Part shown: one piece after another, positions 50,211 to 63,182 of the stretch
Layout of the letters: each line of letters begins with the position of its first letter
Numbering within the stretch: the first letter of the stretch is position 1
NCBI RefSeq assembly: GCF_014805625.2
Contig: NW_023998416.1
Span: forward strand, 12,950,914-13,014,913
Origin: Glossina fuscipes
Taxonomy: Eukaryota > Arthropoda > Insecta > Diptera > Glossinidae
Length of the DNA: 64,000 bases
Direction: 5' to 3'
The notes under the pieces: generated by a model
Told to the model about the DNA's origin: nothing
Databases searched by the model: none
The model's input: only the letters and a program-made list of their open reading frames with translations
Program-made: the position numbers and the translations under genes

Positions 50211-52344
50211 GATATAATTACCGTAACTTTGTTCATCCACCCACAGTCCACTGACTACCCTATACCATTTGTTCCCTGCCTAATGTAAAGAGGCCCGATA
50301 TACGCCGGTGTCAAAGCCTTCAATGCTACGTATACCACATTTTATTCTTGCATGCAGTATTTGCGCTTATATTGGGTACCAAGGGATCTTCCTTCTACTT
50401 CGCTGGCATAATTTACCTTCATTTTATTAACCTTTTGCACTCTTATGTCGACTACTCGTAGATATTTTAATTCCTATATCCATCTAGAGCCGTTTTATTA
50501 CATTACACATTTAGTAATTAAGGAACTATGGGTACATAAAAGGAAAAGTTGATACAGATGTGCAAAGATTTAATGTCAGCACTTGCCACGTTAAGAATTC
50601 TGAAAAACTTATTATCACTTTCTTCTCAGTCGATATATGTTATCAGGTTCGAAGATTGTCGTGATTTTATTTAAAACTAACGCTCGCATATTAGAAATTG
50701 GTCTCAAAAAAGTAATATTGAAAGACAAGAAAGTGTTCGTGTATGTATGCGTATTTGATATGAAATACAAAAACATACCATGCAAACCAATCTCGAAGGC
50801 AAAAGACAAAAAAATACATTTAAACGCCAGAAAATGTCATAAAAAAATAACTTGAAAAACTCATGCAATCTTTAGACATAGTTTGTGTATATGTATGTCT
50901 AATACGAATGTATTAATGTCTTGAACGTCTAAATGAAAGCAAACCAAAGTAGCGACATTCCAAAACCACTGAACCACTGGTCATATCTTCTGTTTTTTAA
51001 ACACGTTGCAAATCGTAAAACGAATTCCAATCATAAGATCAACTTATAGAGGTACGTGTGGGGAAAATTATCTCTTTCGCCTCCGCTTCCATATAAAGTC
51101 TTTGCAACTATTCTTCTACGGCTTATAACATGCGGTCAATACAATAATATGGTTTATAAATATCTGAATGACTAGCTTACTGGTTCGTTGGCTAGCTGCC
51201 GGACTAGTTGCAGGATTTGTTCTATAGGGTCATCAAGAATTGAGACATTCCTTGTTTTTTCTTTTTTCTTTTTTTGCTTAATGTTCAATAAGAAGCGTGA
51301 GAATTGTACGGCTGGCTGTGTGTGTGTGTATATTTGTGCTACCATTACCATTGTACTGAGATTATTGCTTTCGGGCGTTTGATACGGTTTTTGTCCGATG
51401 CACATTGTAGCTCTGCTGTCGTACTCTTCTTCTTCTGTCGCTGTCACTCCCTCCGTATGACCACCAACGTGATAAGAATTATTGCAAACGGCATAAATGA
51501 CAGTGAACTTTAAACATCTGGTATTATTGCTGCTGTTGTTGTTGTCGCATACAAAAAAGAAAGAAAATGTGTCGTAAACTTGGCCAACCGTTCAACCATT
51601 CAAATCAACACAATTCCAATGCGTTTTCGCATTGTTTTATTATTATCGGATTGAGTGCATATTGTTTGCCTGAACGACTAGCTGCAGGAATTATTTTCAT
51701 ATATTTTCTTAAGCACATTTATTTATATTTATCTTATGATATAGCAAATAAATATTCATCTATATACGAAAAAATATAATAACTTTGTCGTATCGTATAT
51801 ATCATCCAAATATCTTGCACATTGGTGACTTACATACGGCACTTTAACAGGCAAGCATGCAGCTTATTAAGCTAATGCTAAGAGGTCTGTAAATGTACAG
51901 GAATTGTTTACATAAATCTATTTACCCTTTTTTTTTGAAAATTTCATGGGAGAAATGTGAAAAATCGCATAAACTGATGTTAAAAGTTTGCAAAGAAATT
52001 TCTATCAATTTTTTTTCCGTTTACAATGAAAGATTTGTCATTTTCATAAAAAAGAAAATATGCAAAAAATATCATAAAATATATATATATGTGCCCTTTC
52101 TGGTGCTTGTATGAAGTAACGCCGCACCCATACATTGAGATTGACGTTTGTGAGTCTAATACATCTTTCTACACGCGCTAATGGCTTTAAAATTCGTATA
52201 GTGCCGTGGACAGAAAAAGAGGTGAATTTTTCATTTAAACTACGCAAGAACTATGAAATTACGATATTTTTTTTGTAGGCCGGGGTAGTGCTGCTTTTGA
52301 CATCTATATAGAGTTTCATGTCTATATATTCATTTGCGGTTTTA

Positions 52345-52920
52345 TGCCCTACTTTTGATACGAAGGTATATTAAGTTTGTGCGAATATATGCAACAGATC
52401 AGATCCGGAAGGATCTGACATAGACCTACCTTTCATATATAAGTTTGTCCATCTGTTCAATGCATTAAGCGAAGCGGTGTCGTGGGTTTTATGGTGGGCT
52501 GTGCACTAATTGTTTAATTTCGCTACTAAGGCTAATTAAGCTATAATTCGGATTGCACTCACCATCTAAAGTGGTTTTGAGGTTATATTCCGATTTAGTC
52601 GTTCAACTTTTTATAACCTTTATATAAACGTTAAATGAGACCAATAAGAAATTTCATTGTAACCTCTTTATAGCAGCCCCGCCACCTCCTCCATCCGTAA
52701 CATTTTCAACAAAACGTGAAAGTTGGTATTACCTGATATACCGTTAGAATATATGCATTTATTTGGTACATCGACATGTTTTGGATTCGGATAGGATCAC
52801 TTTTTCGGCCACTTCTCATACAATGCTTCACTTTGAAAAGTGAATAAATGCACTAAGCAAAATTCTGCAAAGTATCTAATAGTTGGCCGTAGACCATTGT
52901 GGTGATTTTACTTGTTTTAA
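52345..52920 (+). repeat. Interspersed repeat family A, copy 7
   Basis: Carries ATGCCCTACTTTTG, GGTATATTAAGTTTGTGCG, CATAGACCTACCTTTCAT, TTTTTCGGCCACTTCTCATA and the terminal TTTTACTTGTTTTAAG. About 250 bases between the two halves are not shared with the other copies, so there is probably an insertion. Confidence 0.5.
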
Positions 52921-55037
52921 GAGCACAAAAGTGACTTTTTCGATTTTTACTATGTCTGTGAATGAGTGACTTCTGACTAGCAAGCCATGACGGAACAGGT
53001 TATTGCGAAAGATTAGACATAAGTACATCCAGACATATGACCCGAAAAAAATCTAGCAATCGAGCGAAAATCGCGTAAAAAATGAACCAAGGGCCAAGAA
53101 AGACAACACCAAAGTCGTTACTACTTCGTATACTACGTATATAATACGTACGTATGGTTTCATTATGAGAATCTTCCACCAGGCGGTGCTCTTAACGAGA
53201 AACATTACTTGAGAGTTAGGAAGATGATGAGGGGGATGGAATTAAAAGATTTCCAAGAATATATAAAGTGTTTTCACTTTATAAAGAAATTCACCTTAGT
53301 TTTTGATCACAGAATACTAGCCTAAAGTAATAAACTCATCTGTTCGCCCATCTGTGCTTGTTCTCATAACAGTAAAAGTTCACATCATCCATTTCTTCAC
53401 TGTACAGCCCCAAAATAGTAATAAATATAAAAAATATCAATTTTTGAAAAATAAGTGACGTCTGTCTTTAATTTGGAAATTCTAACAGATCATTTTTCAT
53501 ATTATCTCGAAATTTTCATTAAAGAACGAACATTCGAATAAGCAAATCGTAAAAGAGGGGAAGAGCAATTTAATTGTACCTGCTTTAGCCGCGACTTGCG
53601 TGCGTGGTGTGTATGGACTAGAAAAATTTGCAGAGAAAGGGGAGTAAGACAAACATCCTGTATGTTGGCTTCCACAAATATTCAAGAGTTTTGTGTGCAT
53701 ATCCGCCTTTCAGAATGTCTGGCCACACTCGCCATATCGATAACTTCATTTCCCCCTCCCATGTAATTAACAGCATTAACGGGCAATCAATGATTTCGGA
53801 GATTTTCTTCCTTTTTCGGCAATATAGTGTCACTCATACAAACATTTGGTTTGTTTCTACTCATGTCGAAAAATTTGATTTTGAAAACGGCTTCGAGGCT
53901 TTCACGTCTGCTTTGCTGACATTTCGTTCTTATAGACAGTATTTAAGATGAGTTCTCCATACAGCTTTCATTATTTCATAAATTTTTGCAATTTTTAAAC
54001 CGCTTATCTACATTAGTTTGCAAAATGCTGTATGCAAAAGCGGAACAGTAAAAGTTGCTCAATGGTTGGTTATTTTGTTTATGGCAGTTGAAAGTATACC
54101 CTCGACATCCTAAGCCGATTGCGCCAAGGTCTTTGGTTTATTAATGTATAATAGAGTTTTTAACTTTCAAAAGTAAAACTGTAGACGACATCCTGCCGAA
54201 CTTGCTTCTAGGTTATTTCAATGGATACACATTGCGCGGAATCATCATTTACAGTACGCAAAAGAATCCTCTTATAATATGTGGTTAATAGCCTATCAAA
54301 ATGAGCAATGCACGAGTACAGAAAGAGTTCTGTTCAAAAATGATTTTTGCTTAAAACCATTCTGGCGCCATTAGACAATTTCTTGGAAAGCATCAATAAC
54401 TCTTGATATAGGTTACGTTGTATTTTAAAACTACACATCTATTGAAAGATGGATGCGTGCCTATGTGCGTACGTGTGCACATACATTTAACATGAATGCA
54501 AAATTATTCAATATATTACACACCGCTCTCCTGTTCCTATAATACCGTCATGGCAAATAGCGTAATCAGCACCAATATCAGCCAAGGACAGAGGAACATC
54601 GAACACCTCCTTCAATCAATATCGGTATATTATCCTTAATATCGCGAAACACGTGTTCTCGTCTGTGTACTTATCACTACTAATAACACTTATCATATAC
54701 TACTACACTTGCATAAATTATGATCAAAATACCATCTACAATATGATTAGTTGTGTGTTTTTTTATTAGTTTCGTGTATTTTCGTTGTTTCTGTTTTTGT
54801 TTCGTACGAGTGTTGCGTGATATATATATTTATGTATATATATGTATATATATATCGAATATGTATATATCTTGAATAATTATATTGTGTTGATGATTTA
54901 AAACATACCTATGCAAAATCTATCACATTTCATATCGTACGTACGTTTTACGATATTACTAAGCTGAACAAATGTAGCGGTAAATAACTTGAACTAAAAC
55001 ATTCATTTTAATTTTTTTTTTTTTTTGTTGTTTACAG
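52921..55037. other. Intron directly upstream of the sickie exon
   Basis: Ends in the strong polypyrimidine tract and TTTACAG acceptor. The N-terminal half of the CH domain was looked for and not found. The only coding-like patch is the minus-strand one at 54545-54660. Confidence 0.6.
54545..54660 (-). pseudogene. Coding-like relic, faintly BtpA/SgcQ-like
   Basis: On the minus strand one frame reads EHVFRDIKDNIPILIEGGV before a stop. Shifting frame just after GGV continues VFDVPLSLADIGADYAIC. In the BtpA/SgcQ TIM-barrel family a segment like lkrvkeavPvlvGSGV is followed, about 12 residues later, by ADG-IVG, and the spacing here agrees. No other part of such a protein was found, and the upstream side is closed by a stop. 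At best it is a frameshifted fragment antisense in the sickie intron; chance is possible. Local composition is less AT-rich than its surroundings. Confidence 0.2.
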
Positions 55038-55372
55038 TACGATAACATAAATTCATGCTTAAGCCAATTACGTTCGCATGCGGTTGCTGGCTTGGATAAT
55101 ATCACCACGAACGACATCTGCTGTGGACGTTTGAAGGCAGTTTTGGCTTTGTTCTTTGCTTTAAGTCGTTACAAGCAACAGTCAAAGCAATCAAAGTGTG
55201 TCAACAACACAAATGGATTTTCGATAAAAGCTGAAATACACCAACAACCGCAGACGAACACCTTAAGCGTTAGTGTGGGTGGCGGAGTTAGCGAGAAAGT
55301 AAGCAACAGTTCAGCCACAGCGTTATTAGTGCAATCCATGCAAAACGGAAACGACACGACAATGGTGAATAG
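55038..55372 (+). CDS. sick: Internal exon of neuron navigator (sickie/NAV) encoding the C-terminal half of the CH domain
   Basis: A 335-nt exon bounded by a long T-tract ending TTTACAG|TAC and by a donor AG|GTGAGT. Read from the first base it gives 111 uninterrupted codons plus two bases, so it opens in phase 0 and ends in phase 2. The first ~50 residues include DNINSCLSQLRSHAVAGLD and GRLKAVLALFFALSRYKQQ. These match the last helices of the calponin-homology domain of neuron navigators (vertebrate NAV2/NAV3, Drosophila sickie), where LKAxLxLFFxLSRYKQQ is diagnostic. The rest is a Ser/Asn/Gln-rich, low-complexity linker, as expected after the domain. Navigators are large cytoskeleton-associated AAA proteins; sickie acts in axon growth through actin regulation and was also found in a screen for Relish immune signalling. 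I could not locate the exon for the first half of the domain, nor any later exon, within the window. The gene clearly continues on both sides with large introns. Confidence 0.88.
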
Positions 55373-55924
55373 GTGAGTTTCTCTTGTAAATCTTGCGTTT
55401 CTGCTAACAACCTGAACGAATATAACAATCAATGTATTTGTGTAGAAAATCAAACAAACTAGTTTGCCTCGCTGGAGAAACATTCAATTCATGAATAGAA
55501 ATTGATAGCGATTAGAAGTTACGCCATCTCTTGTTTTGCATTTGAATTAAGTTCTTCTCTCTTTTGATTGTTATCTGTTACTCGAACTCGTTTGTCTGTT
55601 GCGTTAGAGAAACGTACAGCCATGCGGACATAAAAACTGCCTTTGTGTGTGTGGAAGAACAATGTACACTTTCTATTAATGCCTTAAGTTGAATGTTTAT
55701 CTAATACTTTCCAATGTAAATTTCGGTTCAAAATGCTAAGCGTGTACGGTACACATACAATTACATTTTTCATAAATTTTATCATATCTTTATAAATATT
55801 GAGAAAGTTTCCTTTAAAAAGATGCATATTTATTTTATTAAGAAATTTGCATATGTACTGACAGTGTGGATATCAATCCGTCCTTTGCTTGTTTAAAAAA
55901 TGAAACAATTATTTACTGAAACTA

Positions 55925-56375
55925 TGTGCCCCATCTGACGGTGCAAATTTGACAGGTCTTTCAGGCAGTTTGGGGCTACCATCTATGAAAAAAATCTTGG
56001 TTTTTGCGGGCGATTCAACCATTTTGGCACCTAGAAGCACTTGCCTTAGAACCCGCTTTTGTTATGGCGATCACTTTATTCCAAAGGGTCACTTTCTGAG
56101 TCGATTTAAGTTTACCCCTGCTTTACCTGTCCGTCATGTTTTCTAGTGTTCAATCTATAGTTTGCTGCTTTTGAGATATTTTGATAAAATTGATATGTTT
56201 TATCTTAAGACCGGATGCTGCTGAAATTCGAATTGGATTGGGCAAACTTTTTCGACCACTTCCCATATGACACTGTATTTCGAAAAGTCATTGCATGATT
56301 AACAATGTTAAGCGAAATGGTATAGAGTACTTCATGGTGCGTCGTAACCCACTATAGTGTTTTTACTTGTTTAAA
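55925..56375 (+). repeat. Interspersed repeat family A, copy 8, in the sickie intron
   Basis: Lies about 550 bases after the sickie exon. It shows GGGTCACTTTCTGAGTCGAT, CCTGTCCGTCATG, TTTTGAGATATTTTGATAAA, TTTTTCGACCACTTCCCATA and the family end TTTTTACTTGTTTAA. No splice-bounded coding content. Confidence 0.55.
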
Positions 56376-58714
56376 ATTTTTTCTACCCAATTACAATTAA
56401 ATTTTGCATATTTTCGTATGTAACTTGTGATGACATGAACACGTCTTCGGAAACCTGTAACTGCAATGGTAGAATGAATGGGAAGTAAATTGGAATTAAA
56501 ATTTTATCGTTAACTATTTCTGTATTAAAGATACAGATGAACTTGATGAACATTTAAGTACCAAGTTTTTGGAGATATGTCTACAGAAGTGAAAGTTATA
56601 GATGAAAATCTGAAACAGTTATCGTTTTTTGCGCAACTTACATGTGTTTCTCGCATGTATTTGGGCAAAATGCAGCCTTTTTTTAGCATTGGATTTTTAA
56701 TCTACTTTAGGAATATTTGTGCCGAACTTCAGTTTCCTACCTTCATTTTTGCGACTGTGGCAATTCGATCAAGATGGGGAATAAAAAAAAACCCCTTTTG
56801 ATATGTAGAGACAGTTATATGCCATCGGCATGTCGAAAACTAGATTAGGTAAGTAAAAAGGTATTTTAGGTCTTGGCATACACTCTTTATAACCTTTTTT
56901 TTTTAAGTTCAAAAATTAAAAAGGATCGAAATGACGTACTCGGTAGTTCCAGGGTTAAAATGAAAGCGAAGTATATATTATTGAATCATAGAAAATCGAA
57001 ACAAATGTGCGGATTTTCAGCTAATTAAAATGTGATTTTACCAAATCATAAGCGAAAACGCTGGAGTAGAGATTAAATTGCTTCTAAACTTCTTAAATTT
57101 ACACTTTGTCGATATTGAATAATTCAAAGATATCATAAATCATTTATTTTTTTTTTTTTTTTTTTTTTTATTATTCATATTAAATGTTTTCTTTCATTTC
57201 CTTGCAAGAATGGTTTTTATGAGTTAGTATCTCGTTTATGTAAAGTAAAAGTAAACACTTATAGCTGATGAAACTGCCTTAGATTTCCGTTACACATTTA
57301 CATTTTTAAGCACACTTTTAGATAAAAACTCACCATCACTTGCTTATTGTCAACGAATGTTTATTTTTGATTCCCCCTCCTCCGCTGCCCGCCGCCACTG
57401 CTATACGGAAAATGAAAGTTAAGCGTTTCTACTTTTAACGACCACATTCAAAACAAACCAACATGTTCATCTCCCGCCTTTGCTTTGCGTCGTAAGGTCC
57501 CAACCAACTGTTGTATGAAACCGTAACAACAACTTCCTGTTCCTGTCTATGGGGATTTCTTTACATAAACACCATTTTGGGGGATGGCTTTTTTATAAAA
57601 GAACAAGTTTTCTAATTTTACAGCAACAAGAGCCCCAACTGTTTACATGCTGACAAAGAAAAACTTCATCTTTTTTTTTTTCTCGTTTTCTTTTTATTTT
57701 TTTTGCTCTTACGCCTGGATATACTTAAAAATTCAAACGGTTTAGTAAATTTGCACATGTGCGCACATCCTACGAACGTAATGTTAATTCCGGCCAAGAA
57801 TACATCTTAGAACTGATGAAGCATATTTTATAGGAGGAATATTGCTGTTACTGTCTGTCAGTCGGGCGAATGGAAGTAGATCTTCAGTACATAACTTAAT
57901 TTCCGTTAAACAATGCCGTAAATTATATTAAACTTTATTTGATAAATGCCAAGCAAAGCAAACGATTTCGATACTTTAACGAAGAAGAACAAAAACAGAT
58001 TTTACGGCAAATTTTCTTAAGTGATTCGATTAGGTTTTCTAAAAGTGAAAGTTATTCAGAGATGAATACAACAATCACAAAAAGAAAAAGTAGTAGAAAA
58101 GTCGTTCCTTAAGAGTAAAAACTATTGAAAAAGTCGTTTTCAAAACTATCTTTTACTCAGTGTACTTACACAGAAAAGTAATAGCTTACTGGGATTAGAT
58201 ACTTTTGCGTAGAAACACAACTTATCCGAATATTTCAATAGTTCATGAAATGTTATTTTAAAAGTTTTCTTTACCTTATTAATATTGAAGATTTATATGA
58301 AAATAGTTGCGCCGGACATCAATATATGCGTGAACCATACTGTTATACATATCCATATTTGTACACATATGAATATACGTGTTTGCACGACGAAGCAATA
58401 TTAATGACGGACGGCCTGAAGGTCGTTTCAAGTGCTGGAAATAGAAGACGATACACATCGCGTTTTGGAATTTGACAGTAAATTTAGATATCTTAGAGCA
58501 CGATACAGACACTTGAGTGTACTACTAACCTTAGACAACTTAGAGTGTTAGCATCCGCAACCATTTCTTGTACAAAATTAGGCTAAATTATGAACAGGGT
58601 AAAGCAGGAAATAGCATATGCAGCATAGGTTATATGCAAATGATGTGTGCATCGTGCCCGTCTGGGCGCTAAAAGTACCGCAAAGCAAACCTTTTCTATC
58701 TAAGCTAGAAGTAG

Positions 58715-58897
58715 TTCAAAGGCTTTCCAAATTACGAGCCCACCGCATACCTAGCTACAGTAACCGTGGTAGGAATGTTTTCCAATCTGGTTGCTCCTGA
58801 CATGAAAGACAAAGATGAACAGACGAAGGCGATTCTCTGCAAAGTGAATCCGGCAGAATGTGTTAACGTAGAGGCAACAGATGGGGAAAATCTTTAA
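58715..58897 (+). other. Unidentified 60-codon open stretch with coding-like composition
   Basis: Open between TAG at 58712 and TAA at 58895. It encodes segments such as PNYEPTAYLATVTVVGMFSN, then a charged KDKDEQTK region and two Cys (AILCKVNPAEC). An AATAAA follows at 58952. There is no convincing acceptor just upstream, only weak AG sites at 58704 and 58714. I do not recognise the family. It could be the last exon of an unrecognised gene, a pseudogene fragment or chance. Confidence 0.2.
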
Positions 58898-60004
58898 TCG
58901 AAAACCTTAACCACAGACGTTGAACAGCGAGCTTAAAGAAAACAATGACGAAGCAATAAATACATATACAAAACATCACTCAATAAGTTCGCAGGAGATC
59001 GTGGTATATGTCGGCACTATTGACGCAACCATACGACGTTTAGATAAATTCATACGTATAAGGTAAGGTTTTCTCTATTCTTCCTTCCAATCTATAAACC
59101 ACCCAAAGCAGTCTTTATTCCAGCTTTGCTAAGTGTATTTAAGTTCAACAAAGAGAAATTATTTAAGCAAACGCTTCGTATTACCCATGAGTTTCTTTTG
59201 TGGGTGCTGTAAGGGGGAAAAAATGTTGCCACAAAATTCGAGATATTCGTTCTAGGTTTTTGCGTTGGTATTGTGAGCGCGAATTATTGTCATATGTCTA
59301 TCGTATAATGAAAACACAACTTTAATCATTTAAGTTCTCGATACGGTCGAATTCCGATTTCATATTTACCCACCTAGTACATCTATTAAACTTTGGTTCA
59401 CAGTTGAAAATAAAAGTAATGCTTAACTGCCTTCTTATTCATGGTGGAAGCTTATGTAAGTTTCAAAAAAGTATATCATTTTTTTTTTTTGGTCCCAAAT
59501 TGTTTCAGTACTACATATACATGAATGCCGTTGGCATGGAAATTTCCATATCAAAAGCGGCGTTGTGTCATTCAAGCAATTTGATAATTTACGAAAAAGT
59601 TTTACATTAAGCCGATGGGGAATCCTTTCATATGCCAAATGAAATGAATTAAATTTGCATTTAAACAAATTAAAGGCAGAATAACATTCGCATCCATATG
59701 TCTTGCATACAAAATATACAATTATTGTTGGGAGAGCACATGAAAAAAATATCCTCAGGCTATTGAATGTTAAGCTGCTAACAGACAGGACTTTCATGCA
59801 TATTACATGAATCCTTCTCGTTTATAAATCTTGCGGTAAACGAGAAGAAAGTTGAAAAGTTAAATAATTTACCGCATTCAGTAGGATTTGAGGTTTTTAA
59901 GGTGGACCCATCCAACAATGCACATAAACATATATAATGTTTCAAAATAGATGATTACGACGTTGATTAGTACGACAATAGTTACGACATTGCGTTTATG
60001 TTGT

Positions 60005-60005
60005 T

Positions 60006-60046
<41 letters not shown>
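60005..60046 (+). repeat. Compound (TA)n(TG)n microsatellite
   Basis: About 13 TA units pass directly into 8 TG units, the common result of TA/TG interconversion. Confidence 0.9.
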
Positions 60047-61129
60047 AATACATTTATAGAATTCGAAATTCACATCAATTAGGAACACATCTTCTATAAG
60101 AAGAAAATTCAATAGAAATTTTTGACATACAGCCAGCCACTAAAGGCAACTGCATAGGAAGGATAAAGAACTTTATGGCCTTTGCGTTCGCCTCGTTTCC
60201 CGTTCACACTTGAAACGCGTTATGTAGTTCGCAGTAAACAGTAAATTACGTCGTTCGTATGCATAGGAATTTTCTTCAGTTATCGCTATGCTTTTAATAA
60301 GTGTGATTGTATAAATGCTTTCCTTTCTTCTGTTATGTGCACTTCAGGCAATCGTATGCTCCCCTCTACGTCTCGAGTGGTCTATCATGACTTCCATAAA
60401 TTGTATACAAACTTATAGATGTTTCCCTTGGTATGCTATATGCTTCACTTTAGAGAGCAGTATGATTATTTGTAGTTTGTGGAGTGGTAATCAAGTACAC
60501 TTACATTTAACTCAATGTTATACTTATAGACTTTAACTACAAGCTAAAGCCCATACATTTACTTATACTAACATATGCGCGAGGGAATGCTTTCATACGG
60601 TTATTGCCTCAATAAATATGTTGCATATTGATGTTGTCAACTATACGGCAACATATTGTCTTCTCCCATCCATTTCTGTCTGATGCTTTGACTAACTGGA
60701 TGGCTTAAACGAGATGCAAAAATAAAGACTAGAAAGAGTCAACGTCTATGAAGACTCTTCAAGTGGTCTTTTACAGAGTTTCTCCCTTATCTTAAGCAAT
60801 TTGGTTCAGTAACGTGTGAAATTAATAAACAAAAATTGATTTAATATTAAGATTAAAGGTTAACGAATAAGGAATGAATTAATTTACCTAAAGACCTTCA
60901 CTGAAACTTGCTCTGAAAAATGGGTCCCAGGCAGTATTTGCCTGAAATGAAGCAAAACAAAAGTAGAATGTAAAAAGACTTTATGTGGAGTAATTGCTTA
61001 TCGTTTTAAGCCACTTCTCGTTGGGAGGACAAACCGCTCGCTAGAAATTTAAATTAAAAATAATGAATGCAGGATGATAAGTTATTATATAATATTTGGC
61101 AACCAAAGCGAGTGAAAACATTGTAGTGA

Positions 61130-61395
61130 GTCACGGTCCACTATTAAACACCCTATACTACTGTACACGTATTTAAATTTCCAAAATAAGACGTCATAGA
61201 GAAATTGATTGAACACTGGTCACTACATCAAATTTCATCAAAATACAGCGTACAGGTTGAAAAGAATAAGGAAAACCGGATAGATGGAAAGACAAGCTCA
61301 GAATCGCTTTCTAAATTGATCGATATAATAAAAAATGGATCTATCTTACGCCCTTCTGGACATTGTAGGGTATTAGTAACCAGTAACTGCAGAAG
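61130..61395 (-). repeat. Interspersed repeat family A, copy 9
   Basis: Minus-strand copy with the family end at left (CCACTATTAAACACCCTATA), CATCAAATTTCATCAAAATA, and a purine tract replacing CTGTCCGTC (GGATAGATGGAAAGACAAGC). TTGATCGATATAATA is near the right. Confidence 0.5.
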
Positions 61396-61807
61396 TATGT
61401 AAAAATATACTGACAGAGACGACAGCTTAGCGATGTAGGATTGAAAACTAAGGACTGACTGTGAAATAAGAGAGAGATCGATAGATAAAGCCGTTTCAGG
61501 ACGAAATAAAGAGGTTGGTCATCTGGTTTTAAAAATGACTTTCATTAAATGCCGAAAATCAACTGTCCGTTGTCAGTCCAACATTCCCACAGTTTTTAGT
61601 TGAAAAAAATTTTTTCTTCTAAGGAGATCCTAAACCCAGGTGGCGATTGAAGCTACAATTTTGGCTTACTAAAGACGCTAATCGACGCTAAGAGGCGAAA
61701 TTAGCCTTCAGGCTGTTCAACATAGAACTTGTATTCTCAGATTCTAAAAGCTTAGCTCTAATATTTATTCGGTTATTTATTAGGCGGGGAAGACTAACAC
61801 ATAGTAG

Positions 61808-62140
61808 TGTACAAGGGTATATTAAGTTTTGGCGAAGGTATGCACCACCCAGAAGGACTTATGATAGACCCAAACTTTATTATATCGATCAATTCAGAAA
61901 TGATTTCAAGGTTGTCTGTCCGTCTGTCTGACTTGTTTTTTTGCATTCAATCTACAGGTTGAAATTTTTCAGATATTTTGATAAAATTTGGGAGACCGAG
62001 ATGGTTTGGCCTAAGAACGAATTCGGACCACTGATCAGCTATTTCTCACATAATGCCTTGTTGTGAAAAATCGTTATCCGAATAGGTGGTGTGAGATATT
62101 TATTGTCGGAGCTTGGCCCACTTTAACTTTTCACACAGGA
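61808..62140 (+). repeat. Interspersed repeat family A, copy 10
   Basis: Shows TACAAGGGTATATTAAGTTT, CACCCAGAAGGACTTATGAT, TTATATCGATCAATTCAGAA, TTGTCTGTCCGTCTGTCTG and GGTTTGGCCTAAGAACGAAT. One of the better preserved copies; the terminal TTTACTTGTTT block is eroded. Confidence 0.55.
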
Positions 62141-62624
62141 TGAATGACTTGCAATACATCACATATCTTTTGAAGAAATTTTACTTCTTCTAAGACTGTG
62201 GAAATATTAAAGAAATTTAATTTCCCCCTGGAAACACATTAAATTTATATTCAACTTGAACGTCAAAATAATCCTGCTTAGTTCAAATTGCTCGCAAATT
62301 CTCATTAATTGCTTATTAATTAGCTACTTTGCGTAACAAAGAGAGAGACGGTATATAAGTAGCGATTTAATTATATAACTCTAATATAAAAAAGGATATT
62401 CTACCATAAGAATAAAACATTGTCTGCGAAAACTACCACAGATTGACTGCAAATGAAATTCATGAACATTTTTCGAATGCGCATTTGAAAGTAGATTGAG
62501 TTTAAATTTACAAATCCATGCGATTTAATATAGAACAAAAAAAATAAAAAAAGAAGAAGAAAAAGGACCAAAAAAGTTTGTATAGCCAGAAAACAATTAT
62601 TAGCGTTTTTCTTTCCGACTCTTT

Positions 62625-63182
62625 TTGTACTCTATGCAGCGAAAACAAGTGAAAGTTTACAGTCATAACAATAGTAATTTTTTAGGGCTCCATAAAAATT
62701 GTCATCAGTATTTCCCTTCTACTAGGCATCCTCTTAATGGCACATCTGTGCAATGTATAGTCGGTTGTTATACTGTTAATGGTTTTGAATTTAAATATTT
62801 TGTTGTTGTAAGTAAAACTCCACATCTCATCAGCCATTGGAGCCGGTTTTACTTTCTCGCTTCGCATGATGCCCCATCGGGAATGGAAAATTTGTGTGGT
62901 CTGTCAAGGAGAGAGAGCATGATTACTTATTGCATTTGTGCCTTGGTTTCTCTGTTGTTTACAAACAGTAGCCTTGTTTTGCTATTTGTTGCCGGCATTC
63001 CTTTCTTTTGTACATGTTTGCCACAAAAAATGAGGGTTGTTTTTGTATGTGCGTTTCTTTCTCGGTCTAAGGGTAGCCCAAACACTTATTCGGTTTGCTT
63101 TTTGTTTGCTATGTATATTATGTATGTATGTGATTTACTTTTTTCCTGTGAATTATGGGTACATTTACACATCTCTCTATAA
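62625..63182 (+). other. Long open frame of 185 codons, doubtful
   Basis: The longest plus-strand frame after the sickie exon. The protein is rich in Cys, Phe and Ser, with hydrophobic stretches around residues 100-135 and 150-170, but no recognisable domain or signal-peptide-like start. The upstream context has no promoter pair, and the region is T-rich, which favours long Phe/Leu/Cys frames by chance. Most likely intronic sequence. Confidence 0.12.

Larger units (their letters stand above)
47791..52344. other. Non-coding stretch
   Basis: Microsatellites at 48307-48444 and the GC-richer patch at 49790 stand out. Short frames near 50637 and 51172-51513 overlap each other on opposite strands and carry no recognisable domain. 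Confidence 0.45.
56376..61129. other. Intron downstream of the sickie exon
   Basis: Apart from the unidentified patch at 58715 and the TA/TG repeat, I found no exon with Ser/Pro-rich navigator-like coding and matching splice sites. The next sickie exon is probably outside the window or too short to recognise. Confidence 0.5.

Noticed and set aside
58618..58800. Frame containing LYANDVCIV, reminiscent of the reverse transcriptase YADD motif
   Set aside because: The second Asp position fits, but the first is Asn and neither the sequence before nor after it resembles any reverse transcriptase block. The motif alone is too short.
59435..59797. 120-codon minus frame
   Set aside because: Cys/Phe/Ser-rich without domains; no initiator or TATA upstream and no splice-bounded homology.
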